Shown piece after piece: positions 13,126 through 20,202 of a stretch of DNA of 23,122 bases. The stretch comes from JBEVMS01 sp040508515. GTDB lineage: Bacteria > Pseudomonadota > Gammaproteobacteria > Xanthomonadales > Rhodanobacteraceae. Each line of letters opens with the position of its first letter. Position 1 is the stretch's first letter. The stretch is taken from contig JBEVMS010000182.1 of NCBI GenBank assembly GCA_040508515.1, positions 1 to 23,122 of the forward strand. Reading direction: 5' to 3'. Below the pieces are notes generated by a model. That model did no database searches, was not told the DNA's origin, and saw only the letters and a list, made by a program, of their open reading frames with translations. Position numbers and translations under genes: made by a program.

Positions 13126-15609
13126 ATGCGTAAATTGCTCGCTTTCCAACTCGCGCTGCTGTTCGGTGGCGTCGGTTCTGTTTCAGCCTGGGCCGATGCG
13201 TCTCCCGCAACGACCCAGGGCCAGGCCATCGGTGCGATGCCACTGACCCGCGCACTTGAGCTGTTCGCCCGCCAGAGTGGGCTGCAGGTGATCTATAGCG
13301 CACAGGTCGCCGACAGCGTGTACAGCGAAGGCGCCCCGGCGGGCTTGTCGCCAGAGCAGCAATTGCGTCGGCTGCTTAAAAACAGCGGGCTGGACTATCG
13401 TTTCGTAACCGCGACCACGGTAACCATCGTGCCGCGCGCCGAGCCGATCAAGCCGTCGCCATCCACGCCGGCCGCGAATGATCTGGCTGCTGAACTGCCC
13501 AAGAGCCTGGCGCCGATCAGCGTCAGCGCCAACGCGGTCGATACGCTGGCGCCAAGCGCCGCGCCGCTGGATGCGATCCAGCCGACTTCGGTGATCGACG
13601 AACGCTTCATCCGCGACGGGCTGCGTTTCAACGCCAATTACGATGACATCATCAAGTACGCGCCCAGCGTCACAGTGACCTCGCCGGAGGGCCCGGGGTT
13701 GGGCAAGAACGAGAGCATCAGCATCCGCGGCTTTCAGGATGGCCAGTTCAATATCACCTTCGACGGCATTCCATTCGGCGATGCCAGCGACCTGCATCAC
13801 ACCACCTCGGCCTACTTCAACAACCATGTGTTGGGTCAGGCTGAGATCGACCGTGGTCCCGGTGGTGGTTCCACCATCGGCAACGCCACTTTCGGCGGTA
13901 CCGTGGGATTGCGCTCGCGCGATCCCAGCGCGCAGCCCGGGGTCACCGCGTATTTGACGGCGGGTAGTTGGAATACCCGAGCCGGCGGCGTCAGCGCCGA
14001 TGAGACCATCGGCAACACCCGCGTATTCGCCGACATCTCCAAGGAGTCCAGCGACACTTATCTCAAAGGAACCGACGACGAGCGCCAGCATCTTTTTCTG
14101 AAGACGATCACCCGTCTCAGCGAAGCGACCACGCTAACCTTCGTCACCAGCTACAACCGCGAACATCAGAACACCGTGCAGGGCGCCACGCTGCAGGAGA
14201 TAGCACAGTTCGGCTGGCGCTACGGGCTGGGCAACAACCCGGCGCTGCAGACGTATGCGGGTTACAACAACGCGGCCTATTATTCGAGCTTCAGCTATGT
14301 GGGCCTGACCACGCAGTTGGGCGGGTGGTATGTCGACAACAAGCTCTACTTGAATACTTTCGATCATTGGGCGCGCAAGACCAATGATGCCAGTGACGAC
14401 AATCCTGCTGACAATGGCGTGGCTTTTTACAACGCCAAGGGCAAGAAGGTCGCCACTGTCGCTGCGGACGTGCCGGGCAAGCTCTCCGATTCAGGCTTTC
14501 ATGCCTTCGGCGATGTGCTGCGCCTGCAGCGTGACTTGGGGCCGGGTGATCTGCAGACCGGCGTATGGCTGGAGCGCAACCTGGACGCCCGCTACCAATA
14601 CCCGTTGGATCTGAGCACAGGCGTGGCCAGCGGCACCAAGTACGGCCCGCTCGACAACTATCAGCTCAACGATCGCAGCGACACCATCCAGCCGTACCTG
14701 CAATACGACTGGAACCTCACCGACGATCTGACGCTGAGCCCGGGCCTGCGCTATTCGCAGGTAACCCGCTATTTGAACGCGCCACTGAACAAGGTTTCGC
14801 CGCCGGTTGCCAGTTACGCCGAGGCGACCTACAGCGCGACCCTTCCCTCGCTGAGTCTGCATGATCGCCTCAGTGACAACTGGAGCGCTTACGCACAGGT
14901 CGCCAAGGGATTTCTGGCGCCGCCGATCGACGTCATCGAACTCAGTGGCGCCAAAGGCTTGATGCCAGAGCAGACCACCAACTACCAGTTGGGCACGGCG
15001 TATGCCTCGCGTCAGTTCACCTTGGGTGCGGATGTCTACTACATCGACTTCTCCAATCTTCTGACCACCACCGAAGTGGCTACCGCCAACGGCAATGAGG
15101 ATACCTACATCAACGGCGGCGGGGCGATTTACCAAGGCCTGGAACTGGAAGGAACCTACGCGCTGACCCACACTCTGAGCCTCTACGCCAACGCCAGCTA
15201 CAACAAGGCAACCTACAAGGGCAGCTCTGTGCAGGTCGCTGCGGCGCCCAAGGTGACGGCAGCGCTGGGCTTGCTCTACAGCAGCGATCAGGGTTACTTC
15301 GGCTCGCTGATGGGTAAGTTCGTTGGCAAGCAGTACGGCCTGGACAACACGACGGATGCCGCTGGCGACACGGTATTCGCCGACAGTCAGCGCATCGGCG
15401 CCTACTTCAGCGTGGATGGCGCGCTTGGCTATCGCACGGATCACGGTCCGGCCGGCACCAAGGGCTACTCGATCAGTGTGGACGTCAACAACCTGTTCGA
15501 CGTGCACAAGCTGACCGGTTATGCCGGCACGCAGTCGGTCAGCGGAGAGCCGCTGTTCTTTGGCCTGCCCGGCCGCGGCGTATTCCTCGACCTGTCGGTG
15601 AAGCTGTGA
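13126..15609 (+). CDS. FecA-type TonB-dependent receptor with STN signalling domain
   Basis: An 827-aa outer-membrane transducer-transporter. The signal peptide is residues 1-24. The STN domain (about 31-104) has the family pattern MPLTRALELFARQSGLQVIY then LSPEQQLRRLLKNSGLDY and TVTIVPR; it reaches into the periplasm and contacts FecR. A linker with a TonB-box-like segment APISVSA follows (129-135), then the plug with ESISIRGFQDGQFNITFDGIPFGD and a barrel ending FLDLSVKL. DGIPFGD and GGSTIGNATFGG place it with FecA/citrate-like and related receptors, but the ligand is not readable. ATG 13126 starts the signal peptide; AAGG lies 12 nt upstream, rather far. The partner sigma and FecR genes are directly upstream and the phytase-like gene 11 nt downstream. 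Confidence 0.94.
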   Translation: MRKLLAFQLALLFGGVGSVSAWADASPATTQGQAIGAMPLTRALELFARQSGLQVIYSAQVADSVYSEGAPAGLSPEQQLRRLLKNSGLDYRFVTATTVTIVPRAEPIKPSPSTPAANDLAAELPKSLAPISVSANAVDTLAPSAAPLDAIQPTSVIDERFIRDGLRFNANYDDIIKYAPSVTVTSPEGPGLGKNESISIRGFQDGQFNITFDGIPFGDASDLHHTTSAYFNNHVLGQAEIDRGPGGGSTIGNATFGGTVGLRSRDPSAQPGVTAYLTAGSWNTRAGGVSADETIGNTRVFADISKESSDTYLKGTDDERQHLFLKTITRLSEATTLTFVTSYNREHQNTVQGATLQEIAQFGWRYGLGNNPALQTYAGYNNAAYYSSFSYVGLTTQLGGWYVDNKLYLNTFDHWARKTNDASDDNPADNGVAFYNAKGKKVATVAADVPGKLSDSGFHAFGDVLRLQRDLGPGDLQTGVWLERNLDARYQYPLDLSTGVASGTKYGPLDNYQLNDRSDTIQPYLQYDWNLTDDLTLSPGLRYSQVTRYLNAPLNKVSPPVASYAEATYSATLPSLSLHDRLSDNWSAYAQVAKGFLAPPIDVIELSGAKGLMPEQTTNYQLGTAYASRQFTLGADVYYIDFSNLLTTTEVATANGNEDTYINGGGAIYQGLELEGTYALTHTLSLYANASYNKATYKGSSVQVAAAPKVTAALGLLYSSDQGYFGSLMGKFVGKQYGLDNTTDAAGDTVFADSQRIGAYFSVDGALGYRTDHGPAGTKGYSISVDVNNLFDVHKLTGYAGTQSVSGEPLFFGLPGRGVFLDLSVKL

Positions 15610-15620
15610 GGAAGGTGCTG

Positions 15621-16934
15621 ATGTCATGGGTCCGCCACGCGCGCGCAAAGCTCACAGGTAGCGCGGAGCACATATCGAGATGCGCGCGATGGCGCGTTGG
15701 CCTGATGATCGTTGGTCTTTGCATCATTGCGATCGCGCCGGCGACAGCCGCGCCGACCCTGCGCATGGAGATCGTGCTGATGCGTCATGGCGTGCGTGCG
15801 CCGACCAGTGAGCCGGCCAAGTTGGCGGCTTACGCCGATCAGCCCTGGCCGACATGGCCGGTCGCCGCCGGTATGCTGACCGCACATGGCGCGCAAGGCA
15901 TGCAGGCACTGGGTGCGCGTTATCGCGCCGATTATCGGACAGCGGGCGTGCTGGGCGCTTCGTGCGCAGAGCTGTCGGTGTTACAGGTAATCGCCGACAG
16001 CACGCCGCGCAACCGCGCCAGCGCGGCGGCTTTGCTGCGCGGCCTGGCACCGGATTGCGGCTTGCACTTTCAAGGCTTGCCAGTCACCGAAAGCAATCCA
16101 TTGTTCCACTGGGAACATGACGATGCCGATGACGATGGCGCGGCAGCCCCTGCCATCGCCGCGGCACCAGACGAGCTGGCACAACTACAACGCGTGCTGC
16201 TCGGTTGCAACGATGGCGCATGCCTGCAGCGTGCGGCTGCCGAGGGTAAGCATGTGTTGCTGATGCCGGCACACTCGGGCGATCCCGTCGCCCTGGCCAA
16301 AGCGATGAAGATCGCCGGCACGATGAGCGAGAACGTGATGCTGGAATACGCACAGGGTTTGCCGTTGGCGCAGGTCGCCTGGGGACGCGTGACGCCGGCC
16401 GCGGTGAGCCGCCTGGTCACCTTGCATAACCTATCTTTCGAACTGACCAAGCGCAGCCTGCCGGCCGCCGCGCAAGGCGGTTCAAACCTGCTCGCACATA
16501 TCCTGGCGACCTTGCAGGCGGCCGCGGGGGAGATGCCCGCAGTGCAACCGCTGGCGAGCGCCGACACACGCGTGTTGCTGCTGCTCGGTCACGATACCAA
16601 TTTGGCCCATCTGGCCGGTTTGCTGGGTGTGGATTGGCATCGATCGACGGATCCGGACGACTACCCACCGGGCGGCGCCCTGGTGTTTCAGTTATGGGAG
16701 CAGGACGGTCGGTACCGAGTGAACTTGCTCACACGCATGCCTACCTTGCAAGCGCTGCGTAGTGGCGATTTTCGGCCACGCTCAGCGTTGTCCCAGCGCG
16801 ACGTTTCGCTACCCGCGTGGGCCGGAGGGCAAGGGTATCCGCTGGCCGCGTTTCTCGCCGCGGCGCGCGCCCGGATGGACGATCGCTTTGTCGATGCGAA
16901 GGCACCTGCGCTGACCGTGCAAAGTGATCCTTGA
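15621..16934 (+). CDS. Exported histidine acid phosphatase, AppA-like phytase
   Basis: A 437-aa periplasmic enzyme that removes phosphate from phytate (inositol hexakisphosphate) or other phosphomonoesters through a phospho-histidine. A long basic n-region and hydrophobic core (about residues 26-43, ending ATAA-P) form the signal peptide. The catalytic motif is RHGVRAPT with Arg55, His56, Arg59, and the proton donor lies in GHDTNLAHL with His324-Asp325. HDTN is the form found in E. coli AppA phytase, whereas E. coli glucose-1-phosphatase has HDAN. WPTWPV, IADSTPRNRAS, GLAPDC and DDYPPGGALVFQLW also follow AppA. Four cysteines remain in the mature part (115, 146, 196, 201). ATG 15621 has AAGG 5 nt upstream; GTG 15606 overlaps the receptor stop and is an alternative. 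Phytase activity is inferred. Confidence 0.9.
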   Translation: MSWVRHARAKLTGSAEHISRCARWRVGLMIVGLCIIAIAPATAAPTLRMEIVLMRHGVRAPTSEPAKLAAYADQPWPTWPVAAGMLTAHGAQGMQALGARYRADYRTAGVLGASCAELSVLQVIADSTPRNRASAAALLRGLAPDCGLHFQGLPVTESNPLFHWEHDDADDDGAAAPAIAAAPDELAQLQRVLLGCNDGACLQRAAAEGKHVLLMPAHSGDPVALAKAMKIAGTMSENVMLEYAQGLPLAQVAWGRVTPAAVSRLVTLHNLSFELTKRSLPAAAQGGSNLLAHILATLQAAAGEMPAVQPLASADTRVLLLLGHDTNLAHLAGLLGVDWHRSTDPDDYPPGGALVFQLWEQDGRYRVNLLTRMPTLQALRSGDFRPRSALSQRDVSLPAWAGGQGYPLAAFLAAARARMDDRFVDAKAPALTVQSDP

Positions 16935-17063
16935 GCGTAGGCCGCGCTGTTGTTACCCCCTGAAAATGTGTCGCTATGCGTACGCGGGTGGCAACGCGGT
17001 GCCGCGCGTGTCCGCTGGGCGACACGACCCGAGATGTGAAGGTGCTGAGCGGCCCTCGTCCGT

Positions 17064-17097
17064 GTCCCTGGCGCGCGCATTTGCTTGCGCCAGGGAC
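17064..17097. terminator. Long hairpin between convergent genes
   Basis: GTCCCTGGCGC (17064-17074) and GCGCCAGGGAC (17087-17097) form a perfect 11-bp stem with a 12-nt loop, in the 199-bp gap between the phytase-like gene and kynU. No T-run follows on either strand, so it is either a non-canonical terminator for both or a palindromic repeat unit. Confidence 0.5.
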
Positions 17098-17133
17098 GGG
17101 GCACGACGTACGTTCCGTGGATCGGCCGGTAGC

Positions 17134-18411
17134 CTAGCGGGCCTGCGTCCAACGCTGCGCCGCTTCGGCGAACGCCCAGCAGTCGGCGTAACCGTTGTAA
17201 AGCGGCGCAGGCGAGATGCGGATCACGTCCGGCTCGCGCCAGTCACCGATGATGCCCTGGCTAAGCAGGTACTCGAACAGCGCGCGACCTTGCGCGCGGC
17301 CGCCGCGTACGCGGATCGAGAGCTGTGCGCCGCGCTGGGCCGGGTCGGCCGGAGTGATCACTTCGAGCAGCAAGTCGAGTTGGCTTTGCACCAGCCACGT
17401 CAAGTAACCGGTGAGCCGCAGGGATTTCTCACGCAATGCCGGCATGCCGGCGCGGTGGAACTGTTCCAGCGACACTTGCAGCGGCGCCAATGCGAGGATC
17501 GGTGGGTTGGACAACTGCCAGCCGTCCGCACCGGGTGTCGGCACGAAATGCGGGCCCATCTGAAAGCGGCTGTGCTTGTCGTGGCCCCACCAGCCGGCGA
17601 AGCGCGGCAGCGCGCTGCGCGCATGGCGCTGATGTACAAAGGCGCCGCCGATCGCACCGGGGCCACCGTTCAAATACTTGTAGCTGCACCAGATGGCGAA
17701 ATCCGCACCGCTGTCGTGCATCGCCAACGGCAGGTTGCCGACCGCATGGGCCAGATCGAAACCGACCAGACAGCCGTGCCGATGCGCCAGTTCGGTGATC
17801 GCCTTGAGGTCGAACGCCTGGCCGGTGCGGTACTGGATGCCCGGCAGCAGCACCAGCGCGATGCGCGAACCGTGCTGGTTCAGCGCGCGCTCGATCGCCT
17901 GCATCGAAAACAGTCCGTTGGGCTGGTCCGGCGCCAGTTCGATCAAGGCCTGCGCGGGGTCGTAGCCGTGAAAGCGCAGCTGCGACTCCACCGCGTAACG
18001 GTCGGTGGGAAACGCGCCGCCCTCGACCAGGATCGCCGACCGCGTGGGCGTGGGGCGGTAGAAGCTGACCATCATCAGGTGCAGGTTCACCCCCAGCGTG
18101 TTCATCGCGACCACTTCATCCGGTTGCGCGCCGATCACTTCGGCCAGATGGTCGCGCACGTATTCGTGGTAATCCAGCCAGGGCGCACGGCCTTTGAAGT
18201 GGCCTTCCACGCCCAGCTCGGCCCAGTAGTCCAGCTCGGTGGTGACCGCTACGCGCGCCGCCCGTGGTTGTAGCCCCAGCGAATTACCGCAGAAATAGTG
18301 GCTGTCGCGCCCTTCGTGCGGCGGGATCAGGAATTCGGCGCGAAACGCGCGCAGCGGATCGGCGGCATCCTGGGCGATCGCCCAATCGGCGCCGGACTGA
18401 TAGACGTCCAT
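17134..18411 (-). CDS. kynU: Kynureninase
   Basis: A 425-aa PLP-dependent enzyme that splits kynurenine or 3-hydroxykynurenine into anthranilate or 3-hydroxyanthranilate plus alanine. Family blocks are FCGNSLGLQP (40-49), VEGHFKGRAPW (68-78), VVAMNTLGVNLHLMMVSFYRPT (100-121), GFDLAHAVGN with PLP-ring Asp219, and WCSYKYLNGGPGAIGG with PLP Lys245. WWGHDKHSRFQM and LSNPPILALAPL also match. The length is normal. The start is ATG 18411, with GGAA 6 nt upstream; ATG 18417 adds two residues. The frame stays open further upstream, but that part antisenses nothing useful and lacks family similarity. It is third in a minus-strand operon after ACMSD and an exported protein. Confidence 0.97.
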   Translation of the reverse strand: MDVYQSGADWAIAQDAADPLRAFRAEFLIPPHEGRDSHYFCGNSLGLQPRAARVAVTTELDYWAELGVEGHFKGRAPWLDYHEYVRDHLAEVIGAQPDEVVAMNTLGVNLHLMMVSFYRPTPTRSAILVEGGAFPTDRYAVESQLRFHGYDPAQALIELAPDQPNGLFSMQAIERALNQHGSRIALVLLPGIQYRTGQAFDLKAITELAHRHGCLVGFDLAHAVGNLPLAMHDSGADFAIWCSYKYLNGGPGAIGGAFVHQRHARSALPRFAGWWGHDKHSRFQMGPHFVPTPGADGWQLSNPPILALAPLQVSLEQFHRAGMPALREKSLRLTGYLTWLVQSQLDLLLEVITPADPAQRGAQLSIRVRGGRAQGRALFEYLLSQGIIGDWREPDVIRISPAPLYNGYADCWAFAEAAQRWTQAR

Positions 18412-18443
18412 AAGCATTTCCAATGAATTACGTCTCCCGTGAA

Positions 18444-18959
18444 TTAGCCGTTGAGCTGCGCGGCGATGCGCTGGCAGCCCTGATCGAAATTGTGGGTCCA
18501 GCCGTCGCCGGCCTGACTGGCAGCGGGGCGCACGCAGCGCAGTTGGATCGCGTGCTGGCCCTTGAGCCAGTAGCGCTCGTAATAACTGAATTGCTGGCCG
18601 GCTTCCTGCGCGGTATAGACGAAATGATCGCTGCCGCCCTGACCGCTGGCGGCGGGCTGGTAGCCGGTCAGGGCCTTGGCCTTGCCGATCGCGCCATCGA
18701 GGTATTGCTGGAAGGCGCTGGCGTCGGCCACCTGCTTGACCGTCACCGTGACCCGCGCCAACGTGCTGGCCGCCGAGGGTGAGGGATCGGGCACCTGAAA
18801 AACACGCGCCTCGGGATCGCCCTGGGTGTCCATGATGTCGACCCACGAATCGGGCACTTTGAAGCCGACGGCGCCGCCAGCCATGCGCACATCGGTGGCG
18901 TGGGCGCCGGCCGCCAGCAGCAGGGCCAGGCCGAGGACGATGCTGCGCGAATGCTTCAT
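18444..18959 (-). CDS. Exported protein of unknown function in the kynurenine operon
   Basis: A 171-aa protein with a Sec signal peptide (about 1-21: MKHSRSIVLGLALLLAAGAHA, cut before T-D). The mature part is a small mixed alpha/beta domain. It has GGAVGFKVPDSWVDIMDTQGDPEARVFQVPDP near the N-terminus, TLARVTVTVKQVADASAFQQYLDG in the middle and DHFVYTAQEAGQQFSYYERYWLKGQHAIQLRCVRP later, resembling PsbP/DUF1795-like lipoprotein folds in layout only. Two cysteines near the C-terminus (CVRP and GCQRI) may form a disulfide. ATG 18959 has GGAG 6 nt upstream. It starts 19 nt after the ACMSD stop and ends 32 nt before kynU, so it is surely cotranscribed. Function is unknown. Confidence 0.85.
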   Translation of the reverse strand: MKHSRSIVLGLALLLAAGAHATDVRMAGGAVGFKVPDSWVDIMDTQGDPEARVFQVPDPSPSAASTLARVTVTVKQVADASAFQQYLDGAIGKAKALTGYQPAASGQGGSDHFVYTAQEAGQQFSYYERYWLKGQHAIQLRCVRPAASQAGDGWTHNFDQGCQRIAAQLNG

Positions 18960-18978
18960 GCCTGCTCCAGATTTAACG

Positions 18979-19992
18979 TTACGTGTGTTCGAAGCGTTGC
19001 CGCGGCAGGCCCAGCCAGGCCAGCGCGCTGCCGTGGAACAACTGCGCGCGTGTGGCCGGATCGAGTCCCAGGGCTTCGATGCCGCTGCCCGGCGCTTGCT
19101 CCCCCAGCGGGAAAGGATAATCGGTCCCCAGCATCACTTGTGAGTTTCCCGCCACATCGAGCAGATAGCGCAGCGCGCGCGTATCGTGCACGCAGGAATC
19201 GAAGTACAGCCGCTGCATATAGTCGCGCGGGTTGCGCGGGTTGTCGGTGGCGACCAGGTCCGGGCGCATGCGAAAGCCGTGTTCGATCCGTCCGATACTC
19301 CAGGGGAAGCTGCCGCCGCCGTGCGCCAGCATCACGCGCAGACCGGGCAGGTGTTCCAGCACGCCACCGAACACCAGGCAGCAGCCAGCACGCGACTGCT
19401 CGGCCGGCATGCCGACCAGCCAGGGCAGCCAGTACTTGGGCATGCTGGCGGTGCCCATCATGTCCCAGGGATGCACCAGCACCGCGGCGCCCAGGTCGGC
19501 GGCGGCCTCGAAAAAAGGAAACAGCTCCGGCGCGTCGAGATTCCAATCGTTGCAGTGCGAGCCAATCTGCACGCCGGCCAGGCCCAGCTCGTCGATGCAG
19601 CGCTCCAGCTCGCGGATCGCCAGCTCCGGCGATTGCAGCGGCACCGTGCCCAGGCCCGCGTAGTGGCGGGGATAGTCGCGGCACAGGGCGGCGGTGTGGT
19701 CGTTCAGATGACGGTGCAGCTCCAGCGCCTGGTAGCCGGGCGCCCAATAGCAGAACAGCACCGGCACGGTGGAAATCACCTGCACCGCCACGCCGAAGCG
19801 GGCGTAGTCATCGATGCGCTGCTGCGGGTCGAACGCCGAGGCCCAGACCTCGCGAAAAAACTTGCCGTCCTTGTAGATGCGGTGGTGCCCGTCGCTGTGG
19901 GTCATCACCGGAAAGCGTTCGTCGGCGTATCGGGTGGCCAGATCCGGCCAGTCGCTGGGCAGAATATGGGCGTGGGTATCGATCTTCAGCAT
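18979..19992 (-). CDS. 2-amino-3-carboxymuconate-6-semialdehyde decarboxylase (ACMSD)
   Basis: A 337-aa metal-dependent amidohydrolase-superfamily decarboxylase of the kynurenine/3-hydroxyanthranilate route. It diverts aminocarboxymuconate semialdehyde from quinolinate towards 2-aminomuconate. Zinc ligands and catalytic residues are visible: His7 and His9 (DTHAHILP), His174 (LVHPWDMMG), His224 (LAHGGGSFPW) and Asp291 (GTDYPFPLG), with Lys41 and Arg47 in the region used for substrate. GVQIGSHCNDWNLD and GGVLEHLPGLRVMLAHGGG are typical. The length equals the family norm (about 332-340). ATG 19992 gives the usual MxKIDxHxH start; ATG 20001 is three codons upstream and also possible. It is first in the operon with the exported protein and kynU; the enzymes for the intervening steps are not in the window. 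Confidence 0.93.
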   Translation of the reverse strand: MLKIDTHAHILPSDWPDLATRYADERFPVMTHSDGHHRIYKDGKFFREVWASAFDPQQRIDDYARFGVAVQVISTVPVLFCYWAPGYQALELHRHLNDHTAALCRDYPRHYAGLGTVPLQSPELAIRELERCIDELGLAGVQIGSHCNDWNLDAPELFPFFEAAADLGAAVLVHPWDMMGTASMPKYWLPWLVGMPAEQSRAGCCLVFGGVLEHLPGLRVMLAHGGGSFPWSIGRIEHGFRMRPDLVATDNPRNPRDYMQRLYFDSCVHDTRALRYLLDVAGNSQVMLGTDYPFPLGEQAPGSGIEALGLDPATRAQLFHGSALAWLGLPRQRFEHT

Positions 19993-20027
19993 GCGCGGCA
20001 TCCGTGGCTCAGGCGTGAAGCATGATC

Positions 20028-20053
20028 GGCCGGCCGCGCCAGCGCGACCGGCC
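20028..20053. repeat. GC-rich hairpin in the ACMSD leader
   Basis: GGCCGG (20028-20033) pairs with CCGGCC (20048-20053) and CGCG (20035-20038) with CGCG (20043-20046), with one C-A mismatch and loop CCAG. It lies 27-52 nt upstream of the first possible ACMSD start and may be part of its 5' leader. Confidence 0.45.
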
Positions 20054-20095
20054 TCCAACATAGCCCAGCCGGGGTATCGGCGTCATCGCGCGCTG

Positions 20096-20127
20096 CCGCA
20101 GCGTCGCGTCTGCTGCGACGCTGGCGG
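20096..20127. repeat. Long hairpin in the recC/ACMSD divergent region
   Basis: CAGCGTCGC (20099-20107) and GCGACGCTG (20115-20123) form a perfect 9-bp stem with a 7-nt loop, extended by CCG/CGG (20096-20098, 20125-20127) across a single bulged G. It lies midway between the divergent starts, 76 bp before recC. Confidence 0.5.
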
Positions 20128-20202
20128 TCCAGAATCTGCGCCAGACGCGGCCGCTCATGCACAATGACGCGTTGCGAAATTCAACGATGCGCGGGAGTCG
20201 CC

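Noticed and set aside
13183..15648. Two long minus-strand frames (302 and 385 aa)
   Set aside because: Both are antisense to the STN receptor, which has unbroken family similarity throughout.
18418..18846. N-terminal extension giving a 570-aa kynU frame
   Set aside because: The extra part overlaps the exported-protein gene in another frame and has no kynureninase similarity; ATG 18411 fits the family length.
16924..20025. Long plus-strand frames opposite kynU and ACMSD (449, 372, 279 aa)
   Set aside because: They are Arg/Ala/Val-rich antisense shadows with no domains; kynU and ACMSD are certain.
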